Shown here piece by piece: positions 27,978 through 37,600 of a stretch of DNA of 64,000 nt. Under the pieces are notes generated by a model. It did no database searches. It was not told the origin of the DNA and saw only the letters and a list, made by a program, of their open reading frames with translations. The DNA is taken from NCBI RefSeq assembly GCF_023276435.1, contig NZ_JALLPO010000019.1:62001-126000 (forward strand), written 5' to 3'. The translations under genes and the position numbers were made by a program. The DNA comes from Sphaerisporangium perillae (GTDB lineage Bacteria > Actinomycetota > Actinomycetes > Streptosporangiales > Streptosporangiaceae). The first letter of the stretch is position 1; every line of letters starts with the position of its first letter.

Positions 27978-28838
27978 CTACTTCTTGATGGTGTAGCTGT
28001 CGCCGTACACCTTCCAGGTCAGCGGCGGGTCGAGGTCGAGGTTGCCCGCCTTGAGGAAGACCCGCTGCGCGGTGTCCACCCTGCTGGTGTCGCTGTGGGC
28101 CTCCTCCTTCTTCATGGCGGCCTTGCGGGCGTCGAGGAACGCGTTGAGGTAGGCCGTCTCGTCGCCGCCCTGGGCGGGGGTCTTCGCCTTCTTCATGGCC
28201 GTCTTGCGGATGCCGCCGAAGCTGACGCTGTCCTCGCCGGGACCGTGCATGACGATGGCGTCGTAGTAGATGAACTGGCCGAGGGCGCGCAGGCCGTCCT
28301 TCTTGGCCTGCTGCACCGAGGGGTTGAAGTAGACCCGGTCGCGCTCGGAGTTCTGCGCCTCCTGGAAGACGGTGTCCTTGGCCGCGGTCTTCCAGTCCTT
28401 GGTGAAGTTGGGGTCGAGGCCCTTGTGGGAGTCGGTGCCGTTGACCTTGCGCAGCGCCGGGAGGTACTTCGCCAGGACGTTGCCGGGCTTGCGCTCGGTG
28501 TACAGCTCGACGAGATCGAGCATGTCGCCGGTGCCCGAGCAGAATCCGATGATCCCGGCGGTGTAGCCACGGCCGTCGTCGATGTCTTCGATGTACTTGT
28601 ACTGGGCCTTCCAGTCGAGCGTGGAGTTCTCCGCGCTCGACACCAGCTGCATGGCGATGTCCTTCTTGTGGGGGTCGGTCAAGTCGACCGAGGCCGCCGC
28701 CGACGCCCGGGCCAAGGACGCCGAGGCCGCCGCGTGGGCCGTGCCCGCGCCGGCGGCGAGGGCCGGCGCCATCGCCATGGCCAGCGCGGGGATGAGAAGG
28801 ACCGCTCTTCTGGAGGGTTTGGCCGGGGGGATCCGCAC
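27978..28838 (-). CDS. Secreted chitosanase, GH46
   Basis: 286 residues including a signal peptide of about 35-40 with SRRAVLL, a Tat-like twin-arginine motif, and an AHAA cleavage region. The mature part follows the Streptomyces CsnN174 pattern almost throughout (DPHKKDIAMQLVSSAENS, KAQYKYIEDI, DDGRGYTAGIIGFCSGTGD, RKTAMKKAKTPAQGGDETAY). The catalytic acid E70 and base D88 keep the 18-residue spacing of the known Glu22/Asp40 pair. It hydrolyses chitosan outside the cell. GTG 28838 has a GGAGA site. A 19-base palindrome just upstream is the likely operator. It may also protect the organism against chitosan. Confidence 0.97.
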   Translation of the reverse strand: MRIPPAKPSRRAVLLIPALAMAMAPALAAGAGTAHAAASASLARASAAASVDLTDPHKKDIAMQLVSSAENSTLDWKAQYKYIEDIDDGRGYTAGIIGFCSGTGDMLDLVELYTERKPGNVLAKYLPALRKVNGTDSHKGLDPNFTKDWKTAAKDTVFQEAQNSERDRVYFNPSVQQAKKDGLRALGQFIYYDAIVMHGPGEDSVSFGGIRKTAMKKAKTPAQGGDETAYLNAFLDARKAAMKKEEAHSDTSRVDTAQRVFLKAGNLDLDPPLTWKVYGDSYTIKK

Positions 28839-28858
28839 GGTCTCTCCGTTCCGAGATG

Positions 28859-28877
28859 GTTAGGAAAGTTTGCTAAC
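28859..28877. promoter_or_regulatory. Palindromic operator of the chitosanase gene
   Basis: GTTAGGAAAGTTTGCTAAC is a near-perfect palindrome (GTTAG/CTAAC arms, AAA/TTT inside) centred at 28868, 21-39 bases upstream of the chitosanase start. Its position and TTAGnAAAGTTTnCTAA core resemble what I recall of the CsnR (ROK-family) box controlling Streptomyces chitosanase genes; that match is from memory. Confidence 0.75.
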
Positions 28878-29172
28878 GAATAGAAGCATTACGGCGTAGG
28901 CGTGTCAACGACTTCCGGCAGGACGCGTCCAGGAGGGCGGGCGGAGGCAAAGGGGGCCCAGGAAGGCCAAGGGAGATCGCCAGGGGCCGGTTCGCGCCCC
29001 ATGGTCACTTCAGGCACCGGCGAAAGTAAAGAATGAGTACCCGTTTGGGGTGAATGGGTATCAATAGGGGTAGTTGTCCCGTTACTAGGTATGCGCCCAT
29101 TGGGCCATGCTCGACGTGTCGGTAAAGAACACGACCCGGCAAAGAGATCAACATCGGATTCAGGTGCCAGCC
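28878..29172. other. Intergenic region with AT-rich promoter candidate for the DUF5999 operon
   Basis: About 295 bases between divergent units. A locally AT-rich segment at 29026-29090 contains GGGTAT (29056-29061), the -10-like element of SigB-type actinomycete promoters, but a matching -35 at correct spacing is not convincing. An open minus-strand frame here is not protein-like. Confidence 0.35.
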
Positions 29173-29370
29173 ATGTGTCAACACGAACCGCAGTGCCCGC
29201 CGGCGAACGCTGTCGATCACGAAGCGGCATGCCTCGTGGCCTTCCACCCGGAGCAGGGATGGGGATTGCTGTGCAACGGCGTCGTGATCTTTGACGACAC
29301 CGGCGAGCTGCTCCCCGACGGGCGCAGCGTCCCTCCCGTCCACCGCTTCGCCTACGGATGTGCGGCATGA
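29173..29370 (+). CDS. DUF5999 protein
   Basis: 65 residues. MCQHEPQCPPANA, HPEQGWGLLCNGVVIFDDTGELLPDG is the strongly conserved pattern of the actinomycete DUF5999 family. The N-terminal Cys/His cluster (C2, H4, C8) could bind metal, but no function is established as far as I know. The frame is open upstream; ATG 29173 matches the conserved family start. Its stop overlaps the start of the anti-sigma-type ATPase gene (ATGA). Confidence 0.88.
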   Translation: MCQHEPQCPPANAVDHEAACLVAFHPEQGWGLLCNGVVIFDDTGELLPDGRSVPPVHRFAYGCAA

Positions 29371-29858
29371 CCACCATGTACAGATCGAGCAATTCTCACC
29401 GGTACGCGCGCGCGGCCGTCCAGCTCTGGCCTGCCGGGCAGCACGGCAGGCGGGCATCGTGGGTGCTGGTCCCGGAGCCGACCACCGTGCCCAAGACCCG
29501 TGCGCGGGTCCGCGGCCGGCTCGCCGACTGGGGTGTCCAGGAGCAGGCGGACGTCGTCGAGCTGCTCGTCAGCGAGGTGGTCACGAACGCCATGCGCCAC
29601 TCGTGGGGCGCCGTGATGACGCTCTCGATGGACGACGACAGGGTGTGCTGCGAGGTGCAGGACACCAACCCCGCGATGCCGATGGTGCGCGAGGTGCACG
29701 AAGGCGACGAGGGCGGTCGCGGCATGTACCTCATGGAAGCGCTTTCCACCTCCTGGGGCAGCCACGCCCTTTCCACCGGGAAGGTGGTCTGGTTCGAGGT
29801 GGCCTGTGAGCCCGCGACCGGAGCGGCCGGGTCCAAGGACGGTCGAGGCGATGAGTGA
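29367..29858 (+). CDS. Anti-sigma-factor-type ATP-binding protein (RsbW/SpoIIAB-like HATPase)
   Basis: 163 residues, a stand-alone GHKL ATPase domain. N-box ELLVSEVVTNAMRHS, G1-type EVQDTNPAMP and G2-type GGRGMYLMEALSTSWG are present. Actinomycetes encode many such proteins, some acting as anti-sigma kinases, others of unknown target. No cognate sigma factor or anti-anti-sigma gene is adjacent. ATG 29367 overlaps the DUF5999 stop, so the two are co-expressed. Confidence 0.88.
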   Translation: MTTMYRSSNSHRYARAAVQLWPAGQHGRRASWVLVPEPTTVPKTRARVRGRLADWGVQEQADVVELLVSEVVTNAMRHSWGAVMTLSMDDDRVCCEVQDTNPAMPMVREVHEGDEGGRGMYLMEALSTSWGSHALSTGKVVWFEVACEPATGAAGSKDGRGDE

Positions 29859-30021
29859 GGCATCTCGGTACGACGACGGCAGGACAGGGCCGGTCGCGGA
29901 CCCGGCCGAGCGCCGCCCGTATCAGGCCAGGCGAGTCCACAAGCGAAAGCCCCGGCGCCGCGACACCGGGGAAGTCCAGGACCTGCGCACCCCCTCCGGG
30001 CGCACCACACTGCCGTACTGA
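29851..30021 (+). CDS. Small basic hypothetical protein
   Basis: A 56-residue frame that starts inside the end of the ATPase gene (8-base overlap) and encodes a Arg/Lys-rich, probably unstructured peptide (RRVHKRKPRRRDTGEV). Coding is plausible from its coupled position but the composition is weak evidence. Confidence 0.4.
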   Translation: MSEASRYDDGRTGPVADPAERRPYQARRVHKRKPRRRDTGEVQDLRTPSGRTTLPY

Positions 30022-30071
30022 CGGGCCCACGGGCCTCGCCGCCGTACTGACGGCTCCCCGCGGGCCCGCGC

Positions 30072-32486
30072 TCAGCCGCCCGTCGCCGCCCCCGGCCCGG
30101 TGTTCCCGGCCCCTCGGCTCCTCGTCCCGGCGCCCGGGTCGTCCTGGCGCCGCTCCGCCGCCCGGCGGTCCTGCTCGGCCACCCACACCGCGATCTGCGC
30201 GCGCGAGTGGAAGCCGAGCTTGCTCAGGATGTGCTCGATGTGGCCCTCGGCCGTGCGCTGGGCGATGACCAGGCTCGTGGCGATCGCCTTGTTGCTCAGC
30301 CCCTCGGCGACGAGCCGGGCGATCTCCGTCTCCCTCCGGGTCAGTGGAGAGGGCGTGGCCGCGGCGCCGGGAGACGGGACCGCCGGCGCGCTCTCCTCCA
30401 TGGCGTAGGCGAGCGCCTCCTCCAGGGACAGCCTCGCGCCCTGCTCCAGCGCCGACCTGTAGGCGGGCTCGCCGAGAGCCTGGTGGACGAGCGCTTCACA
30501 CTCATCGTGATAGGTCATCAGATGACCGAACTGCGACAGCGGCGCCCCGACCCTTCGCCACAGCGCGCGCAGGGCGCCGAGCAGCCTGGCGGCGCGCTCG
30601 TGGTGCCCCTGACCGGCGGAGATCCAGGCCAGCACCTCCAGGTTGATCCCCATGCCGAGCCGGTCGTCCAACGACTTGTTGAACCGCAGGCTCTCCTTCT
30701 CCATCTCGATGGCGCGCCCGGTGTCCCCCTGGCGCCACCTCTCGACGCCGAGGGCCATCGTGGCGTAGGCCCGGTGCCAGCCCTCGCCGCGGCCGTCGCA
30801 GATCCGCAGCGCCTCCTCTCCGGCGGCGAGCGCCCGCCCGGCGTCGCCCACGTGGCTGTAGGCGAGGCAGAGCCTGGTCTGCGCCAGCACCTCACCGATC
30901 TGGTCCCCCGAGGAGCGGTGCCCGGCCAGGGCCTCCTCGAAGAGCTTGATCGCCGCGTCGGTCTCGCCGTGGTAGATGGCTGCCATACCCGAGTAGAGGG
31001 CGACGTAGGCGAGCACACCGCACAGCCCGAGCCGCTCCCCCAGCGCCTGCGCCTCCTCCAGCATCGACGCGCCTGCCGCGATCTCGCCCATCATGATCGC
31101 CAGCCAGCTCGCGGCGCACAGCGCCCGGGCGCGCGACTCACAGGGCTCGGTGACCTCGGCGAGGCCCTGGTCCAGCCAGCGGCGCCCCTCCGCGATCCGG
31201 TGGCAGGTCTTCCAGTGGTAGAGCAGGTCGGTGGCCGTCCGCAGCCCTTCTTCCGCCTTTCCCTGCTCGAAGCACGACTGCAGGGCGGCGCGCAGGTTGG
31301 CGTGGTCCAGGCACAGGCGTTCCATCCACTGCCGCTGCGCGCCGGTGAGGAGCTCGGCGCGGGCCTGGGACGCCAGATCGCGGAAGTACTCCCGATGCCG
31401 CGCCCGCAGCGCCTCCTGCCGCCCGGACTCGGCCAGCCGGTCCCTGCCGTACTCGCGGACGGTCTCCAGCAGCCGGAAGCGCACTCCCGCGGGATGCTCC
31501 TCGCGGGCCAGCACGGACTGCTCCACGAGCCCGGAGATGAGCTCGACAACGTCCTCGCGGGCGATGCCGTCACCGGAGCAGACCGCCTCCGCCGCCTCCA
31601 GGTCCAGGCCGCCGCAGAACACCGAGGCGCGGGCCCACATCAGCCGTTCCTGCTCGGTGCACAGCTCGTAGCTCCAGTCGACCAGCGCGCGTAGCGTCTG
31701 CTGCCGCGGGGCGACCGCACGCGAACCGGCGGTGAGCATTCTGAACCGGTCCTTCAGCCGGTCGAGCAGTTGCTGTACCGACAGCGCCCGCAGCCGCACC
31801 GCCGCCAGCTCGATCGCCAGCGGGATCCCGTCCAGCCACCGGCAGATCTGTTCCACGGCGTCGCGGTTGGCCTCGGTGACCGTGAATCCTGGCAGCACCG
31901 CGTCGGCCCGCTCGATGAACAGGCGCACGGCGTCCACCTGCGCCAGGGCGTCCGCCGACAGGCCAGCGGCGCGGGAGTCGGGGACGGGCAGCGGGAGCAC
32001 GACCTGAGTCCGCTCCCCGTGGATGCGCAGCGGCTGCCTGCTCGTGGCGATGATCCGCAGATCGTGCGCGGAGGCCAGGAGCTCCTCCACCATGAGGGCG
32101 CAGTCGTGGAGCAGGTGCTCGCAGTTGTCCAGGACGAGCAGGGCCTTCTTGTCGGACAGGTAGTCGGTGATCGGCTCCATGGGGGGCCGGGAGGGGTTCT
32201 CCTCCAGTTCGAACGCCTCGATCAAGGTGGGGGCGAGGAGGGCGGGTTCGTCGAGCGAGGCCAGTTCGACGAACCACACGCCGTCGGCGAACGCCCGCTG
32301 TACCTCCGTGGCCACCCGGGAGGCCAGCCGGGTCTTGCCCACCCCGCCGAAGCCGGTGAGGGTGACCAGCCTGGACTTGCACAGCAGTGTCTTGACCTCG
32401 GCCATCTCCTGCCGGCGTCCGACGAAGCTCGTCACGTCGGCGGGCAGTCCGCGTGCCGGCCGCCGCTTCGCGACGTTCGTTCCCAT
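30072..32486 (-). CDS. LuxR-family regulator with N-terminal NB-ARC-type ATPase
   Basis: 804 residues. After DVTSFVGRRQEM comes a Walker A GFGGVGKTRLA (45-55), [10 protein letters not shown] as Walker B-like and further STAND ATPase motifs. A central TPR-like helical region follows (RLCLAYSHVGDAGRALAAGEEAL). The C-terminal LuxR helix-turn-helix reads TRRETEIARLVAEGLSNKAIATSLVIAQRTAEGHIEHILSKLG over about 710-770. Such regulators switch on transcription when a ligand or partner drives oligomerisation. It is transcribed away from the poly(amino acid) synthetase genes and separated from them by 740 bases; control of that locus is possible but unproven. Confidence 0.92.
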   Translation of the reverse strand: MGTNVAKRRPARGLPADVTSFVGRRQEMAEVKTLLCKSRLVTLTGFGGVGKTRLASRVATEVQRAFADGVWFVELASLDEPALLAPTLIEAFELEENPSRPPMEPITDYLSDKKALLVLDNCEHLLHDCALMVEELLASAHDLRIIATSRQPLRIHGERTQVVLPLPVPDSRAAGLSADALAQVDAVRLFIERADAVLPGFTVTEANRDAVEQICRWLDGIPLAIELAAVRLRALSVQQLLDRLKDRFRMLTAGSRAVAPRQQTLRALVDWSYELCTEQERLMWARASVFCGGLDLEAAEAVCSGDGIAREDVVELISGLVEQSVLAREEHPAGVRFRLLETVREYGRDRLAESGRQEALRARHREYFRDLASQARAELLTGAQRQWMERLCLDHANLRAALQSCFEQGKAEEGLRTATDLLYHWKTCHRIAEGRRWLDQGLAEVTEPCESRARALCAASWLAIMMGEIAAGASMLEEAQALGERLGLCGVLAYVALYSGMAAIYHGETDAAIKLFEEALAGHRSSGDQIGEVLAQTRLCLAYSHVGDAGRALAAGEEALRICDGRGEGWHRAYATMALGVERWRQGDTGRAIEMEKESLRFNKSLDDRLGMGINLEVLAWISAGQGHHERAARLLGALRALWRRVGAPLSQFGHLMTYHDECEALVHQALGEPAYRSALEQGARLSLEEALAYAMEESAPAVPSPGAAATPSPLTRRETEIARLVAEGLSNKAIATSLVIAQRTAEGHIEHILSKLGFHSRAQIAVWVAEQDRRAAERRQDDPGAGTRSRGAGNTGPGAATGG

Positions 32487-32510
32487 TCCTCTCACCACAG
32501 TCCAGAGCGG

Positions 32511-32523
32511 CTGAAGGCTTCAG
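32511..32523. promoter_or_regulatory. Palindrome upstream of the LuxR-ATPase gene
   Basis: CTGAAGGCTTCAG, a perfect 6-bp inverted repeat around one base, 25 bases upstream of the start codon and next to an AT-rich segment (32540-32575) that likely contains the promoter. It may be an operator. Confidence 0.4.
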
Positions 32524-33168
32524 AAACCACGTGTTAGCTCACAAATCTCTATAAACTTACCTATACCCGACAGATCATGGACGTGCACCGATCCCAGCGC
32601 ACCGATCCCGTCAGATCACCGCAAAGCCTTGATGTGCACCGGCGGGACGCCCCGGTTCGAGCGGCGACGCGCCGCGGGAGGAACCGCTCCGGGAGCCGCG
32701 CCGCGGCCTCACCGCCACCCTGGAGAAGGGGACCGGCGGCCCGGCGGAGGAAGGGGCGGACCGCGGCCGATCTTACCCGCATTTTGCCTTTCCGGCGGTG
32801 CGCGCGACGCCCATCCCGGTAGCAGGCGATAGCGGCTTTTCCGGGTGATTACCCTATTCGCTGACTGCCCCGATAAACGCCCTCCTCCACTCATCGAAAC
32901 GTCATCGACCGGCGCGTCCTCGCGATTAGTCGGCGTGCCGGGAAGGAGCGCGTCCGACGCCCCCGGTCCGCGTCGCCACCGGCTGTCGAGCTTAGTGTGA
33001 TGTGAGGGGCCTTGAGGTGTTTGTGCAGGTAGTACCGGTGGAATCGTAACCGTGTACCGGAGGCCATGATTCGCGAGCGACATCGCGGACGGCCTCTTCG
33101 ACTGCCGATCCCGGACGATGTCCATCAGATATACGAAGCCGGCCGGAAAAGGTGAGAAAGGGAGATCG
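32524..33168. other. Long intergenic region upstream of the synthetase genes
   Basis: About 645 bases with no convincing gene. The AT-rich segment at 32540-32575 belongs to the LuxR-gene promoter. The part from about 32840 to 33168 is less GC-rich than the neighbouring genes and probably contains the promoter of the aminotransferase-synthetase pair. Open frames here have no protein-like composition. Confidence 0.5.
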
Positions 33169-33222
33169 AGCACGTCGGCACAGCCTTGAAAGGAACCAGC
33201 ACGTCGGCAGCCCTTGAGAGGA
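33169..33222 (+). repeat. Tandemly duplicated leader with two ribosome-binding-like sites
   Basis: The segment AGCACGTCGGCA...CTTGA-AGGA occurs at 33169-33194 and again, slightly diverged, at 33198-33222, start to start 29 bases. Each copy ends in a GAAAGGA or GAGAGGA sequence; the second lies about eight bases before the aminotransferase ATG at 33230. Confidence 0.75.
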
Positions 33223-33229
33223 GAGCCCG

Positions 33230-34612
33230 ATGAGTCTGGCCGATCCCAGCGCCAAATCTGACATATTCGCACACCCCTTTGTGGAGAGTGACCTTCCTGG
33301 TCCGCTTTCGGCGGAACTGCTCGACCGGCAGGCCCTCCGGGAGTCGAACGCGCGCACCTACCCGCGCCGTCTCCCCATCGCCATCGCCGAGGCCTCCGGC
33401 AGCTTCCTGCGCGACCCGGACGGCAACATCTTCATCGACTTCCTGACCGGCGCGGGCGTGCTGTCACTCGGGCACAACCACCCCGAACTGGTGCGGGCCG
33501 TCACGGCGCAACTGAACCGGCTCACCCATGGCCTCGACTTCCCGACGCCCGCCAAGGACGCCTTCACCGAGGCACAACTGTCCATGCTCCCGGCGGGGTT
33601 GCGCGACCGGATGAAAGTCCATTTCTGCGGGCCCACGGGAGGTGACGCCGTCGACGCCGCGATCAAACTGTGCAAGATCGCCACAGGACGCGGGGACGTC
33701 GTGGCCTTCCAGGGCGGCTTTCACGGCAGCGGCCACGCGGCGATGGCCCTCAGCGGCCTTGTGCGGCAGAAGCAGCCGGTGGTCAACGGCGTACCGGGGG
33801 TCCACTTCTTCCCTTACTCCTATTGCGCGCGCTGCCCGCTCGGCCTGGTGCCGAGCACGTGCGACACCAACTGCGCGGGCCAGCTCGAGCGGGCACTGCG
33901 CGACGGGAACGGCGGCGTCCCGCTGCCGGCCGCGGTCATCCTGGAGATGGTGCAGGGCGAGGGAGGCGTCATCCCCGCGCGCCGCGCGTTCGTGCGGCGG
34001 GTGCGCGAACTCACCCGCGAGCTTGACATCCCTCTGATCGTGGACGAGGTGCAGACCGGCTGCGGGCGCACGGGCACGTGGTTCGCCTTCGAACGCTATG
34101 GCATCGAACCCGACGTGATCGTCGCGTCCAAGGCCCTGAGCGGCATCGGCCTGCCCGTCGCGATCATCCTCTACGACCGGCGGCTGGACGTGTGGGCGCC
34201 CGGCGCGCACATCGGGACATTCCGCGGCAACCAGCTCGCCTTCGCCGCCGGAGCGGAGGCCGTGCGGATCATCCGGCGTGACGACGTGCTCGGCAACGTC
34301 CACCGGCGCGGCGAGCAGATCGCCGAGCGGCTGGCGCCCCTGTCGGGCAACCCCTGGGTGCGGGAGGTGCGCGGCGTCGGCCTGATGTGGGGCGTGGAGC
34401 TCGCCGATCCCCGCGATGGCGGCCCGGCCACCGAGCCGGCGTACCGCGTCCAGGGCGCCGCGCTGCGGCGGGGGCTGGTCATCGAGGTCGGCGGGCGTGC
34501 CGACTGCGTCGTGCGGATCCTGCCGCCGCTGAACGTGACCGCCGACGTCGTCGAGACCGCGTGCTCCATCCTCGTCGAGGCCATCAACGCGTGCTGCCCG
34601 GTGGCGGCCTGA
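33230..34612 (+). CDS. Class III aminotransferase, diaminobutyrate--2-oxoglutarate transaminase type
   Basis: 460 residues, the family's usual length. The N-terminal [16 protein letters not shown] and [10 protein letters not shown]-like [18 protein letters not shown] are typical of the EctB/DABA group. PLP-site residues: [13 protein letters not shown] (135-147), [12 protein letters not shown] with D272, and the Schiff-base lysine K301 in [12 protein letters not shown] Cys-rich insert ([19 protein letters not shown]199/C202/C211/C215) is also characteristic. It makes L-2,4-diaminobutyrate from aspartate semialdehyde and glutamate. No ectoine genes follow; instead a Pls-like synthetase begins 44 bases downstream, which implies that diaminobutyrate is its substrate. 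Confidence 0.9.
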   Translation: MSLADPSAKSDIFAHPFVESDLPGPLSAELLDRQALRESNARTYPRRLPIAIAEASGSFLRDPDGNIFIDFLTGAGVLSLGHNHPELVRAVTAQLNRLTHGLDFPTPAKDAFTEAQLSMLPAGLRDRMKVHFCGPTGGDAVDAAIKLCKIATGRGDVVAFQGGFHGSGHAAMALSGLVRQKQPVVNGVPGVHFFPYSYCARCPLGLVPSTCDTNCAGQLERALRDGNGGVPLPAAVILEMVQGEGGVIPARRAFVRRVRELTRELDIPLIVDEVQTGCGRTGTWFAFERYGIEPDVIVASKALSGIGLPVAIILYDRRLDVWAPGAHIGTFRGNQLAFAAGAEAVRIIRRDDVLGNVHRRGEQIAERLAPLSGNPWVREVRGVGLMWGVELADPRDGGPATEPAYRVQGAALRRGLVIEVGGRADCVVRILPPLNVTADVVETACSILVEAINACCPVAA

Positions 34613-34656
34613 GGTTCGCGACGCCACGGGGACCCGCGGGGGTTGATGGAGGCAGC

Positions 34657-37600
34657 ATGACCAGACAGGCCGATGTCCAGGATGTCCAGCGCGCCGATCC
34701 GCGGCCGGGAAAGGCCCCGGCCGGACACGTGCTGATCGGCGCGAGCGGTACCTACCCTGCCCGGCGGCGGGACGGGGAGCGGCTACACCACTTGTTCGAG
34801 GAGCGATGCGACCGGCTGCGGTCCGCCGGCCGGCAAGGCCGGACGGCCGTGGACGCGGGCGAGGTCACGCTGACCTACGACCAGCTGGACGCGCGGGCCA
34901 ACCAGCTCGCCCGCTACCTGGTGAAGCGGGGAGCGCGGCCCGGCGAGAGGATCGCGCTGGTCTTCGACCGGGCCGTGTACTCCTACATCGGCATGCTCGC
35001 CGTGCTGAAGATCAACGCGGCGTACGTGCCGCTGGACGCCGGCTTCCCCGCGGACCGGCTCGCCTACATCGTGCGGGACGCCGGCGTGCGGATGGTGCTC
35101 TCCCTGTCCCACCTGCGCGACCGCATCGAGCACGTCGACGCCGCCATCCTGTGCGTCGACGAGGTGGAGGCCCTCGTCGCCGCCGAGGACGACCGGCGCC
35201 TCACCGTCACCGAGCGCGGGGAGCCGGTCGACGAGCTGTGCTACATCGTCTACACCTCCGGCTCCACCGGCCGGCCCAAGGGGGTGGCGATCGAGCACGC
35301 CGGCATCTGCAACTTCGTCCGGGTCGCCGTCGACGCCTACCAGTTGACGCCAGACGACCGCGTCTACCAGGGCATGACCATCGCCTTCGACTTCTCGGTC
35401 GAGGAGATCTGGGTGCCCCTGCTGGCCGGGGCGACGCTCGTCCCACGGCCGCCGGGGGTCACGCTGCTCGGCCACGACCTCGCGGAGTTCCTGCTGGCCC
35501 GCCGCGTCACCGCGCTGTGCTGCGTCCCGACCCTGCTGGCGACCCTGGAGGAGGACCTCCCGGACCTGCGGTTCCTCCTGGTCTCCGGCGAGGCCTGCCC
35601 CGCGGACCTCGTGCGCCGCTGGCACCGGCCCGGCCGCAGGTTCCTCAACGTGTACGGCCCGACCGAGGCCACGGTCACCGCCACCTGGGCGGTGCTGCGT
35701 CCCGGCGGGCCGGTGACCCTCGGCGTCCCGCTGCCCACCTACGCGGTGGTCATCCTCGATTCCGCCGAGGCACGGGCGCTGCCGCCCGGGGAACTGGGCG
35801 AGATCGGCATCGCCGGCATCGGGCTGGCCCGCGGGTACGTCAACCGCGACGATCTGACCGAGCGGGCGTTCATCCCCGACTTCCTCGGCATCCCGGACAA
35901 TCCCTCCGGCCGGATCTACCGGACCGGGGACCTCGGACGGGTCAACGGCGACGGCGAGATCGAGTACCACGGCCGCATCGACACCCAGGTGCAGATCCAC
36001 GGCTACCGGGTGGAGCTGGCGGAGATCGAGTCGGTGCTGCTGCAGGTCCCGGGCATCACCCAGGCCGTCGTGGACACCTACGAGCCCGAGCCCGGCGTGG
36101 TCGAGCTGGTCGCCTACTACAGCGCCCGCGAGGACGCCCCGGAGATCGACCAGGAGCGGATCTACCGGGAGCTGCGCGGGCGGCTGCCCGGCTACATGAT
36201 CCCGGCCTACCTCGAGCCGCTGCCCCGCATCCCGATGCTCCTGAGCAACAAGGCCGACCGGAAGAACCTGCCGCCGCCCAAGGGTCCCCGGGGCCTGTCC
36301 ACGGCGCACACCTACGTGCCGCCGTCGACCGCCGCCGAGAGCGTCCTCGCCGACGTGCTGGCCGGCGTCGTCGGCGTCGAACAGGTCTCCGTGGACAGCC
36401 ACTTCTTCGACGAGCTGGGCGCGAGCTCGCTGCTGATGACCCGCTTCTGCGCCCGGGTGCGGGAACGGGCGGACCTGCCGCCGGTGTCCATCAAGGACGT
36501 CTACCTGCACCCCACCGTGCGGAGCCTCGCCTCGGCCCTGGCGGAGGCGGCGCCCGCGCCCGAGCCGCAGGCCCCGAAGGTGCGGGCGGCACGGGCGAGC
36601 ACGGCCGAGTACGTCCTGTGCGCGGTGCTGCAACTGTTGCTGTTCCTCGGGTACTCCTGCCTCGGCGCGGTCCTGCTGACCGGCTGCTACCACTGGGTGG
36701 CCGGCGCGACCGGCCCGGCCGAGATCTACGGGCGGTCCGTGGCGTGCGGCGCGGCGATCTTCGCGACGCTCTGCGCCGTGCCCATCGTGGCCAAGTGGGC
36801 GCTCGTGGGCCGCTGGAGACCGGGGGAGATCCGGGTCTGGAGCCTTGCCTACGTGCGGTTCTGGGCCGTCAAGACGCTGGTGCGGAGCTGCCCGCTCGTG
36901 CTGTTCATCGGCTCCCCGCTCTATGTGCTCTACCTGCGCGCGCTCGGGGCCAGGATCGGCCCTGGCGTCCTGATCCTGTCCAAGCACGTCCCGGTCTGCA
37001 CCGACCTGCTGACCATCGGGGCGGGCACGGTCATCCGCAAGGACGCGTTCTTCACCTGCTACCGCGCCCGGGCCGGCGTGATCGAAACCGGGCCGGTCAC
37101 CGTGGGCGAGGGCGCGTTCGTCGGCGAGCAGACGGTGATCGACATCGGTGCCGCCCTCGGCGACCGGGCCCAGCTCGGCCACTCCTCCTCCCTCCAGTCG
37201 TCCCAAAGGGTGCCGGACGGCGAGCGCTGGCACGGCTCGCCGGCCCAGCCGGCCACCACCGACTACCTGACGCTCGAACCGGCCCGCTGCGGCACCTGGC
37301 GCAGAGCCCGGTTCGGCGCCCTGCAACTGCTGACCACCCTGCTCGTGTACATCCCGCTGGGCATCGGCGGCCTCTACTGGCTGACCACGACGATCCCGGC
37401 CCTCGCCGGCCTCGCGGACCCGGCCGGTTCCAGGGACCTGACGGCCTGGCCGCCCTACCGCGACGCGCTGGTCGCCTCGCTGGCGCTCTACTTCGGCGCG
37501 CTCGCGGCCGGGCTCGCCTTCGTGGCGACCGTGCCGCGCCTGCTGCACCTCGCCCTCAAACCGGACAGGGTCCATCCCCTCTACGGCTTCCACTACTGGG

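Noticed and set aside
29041-29070. A SigB-type promoter (GTTT plus GGGTAT) for the DUF5999 operon
   Set aside because: The -10-like GGGTAT is present, but GTTT is only nine bases away, too close for the consensus spacing, so it is kept only as a weak possibility.
32709-33272. A minus-strand gene in the gap upstream of the aminotransferase
   Set aside because: No protein-like composition or ribosome-binding site, and it would overlap the promoter and start of the aminotransferase.
33230-34612. EctB of an ectoine operon
   Set aside because: The aminotransferase type is compatible, but no EctA acetyltransferase or EctC synthase follows; a Pls-like synthetase does.
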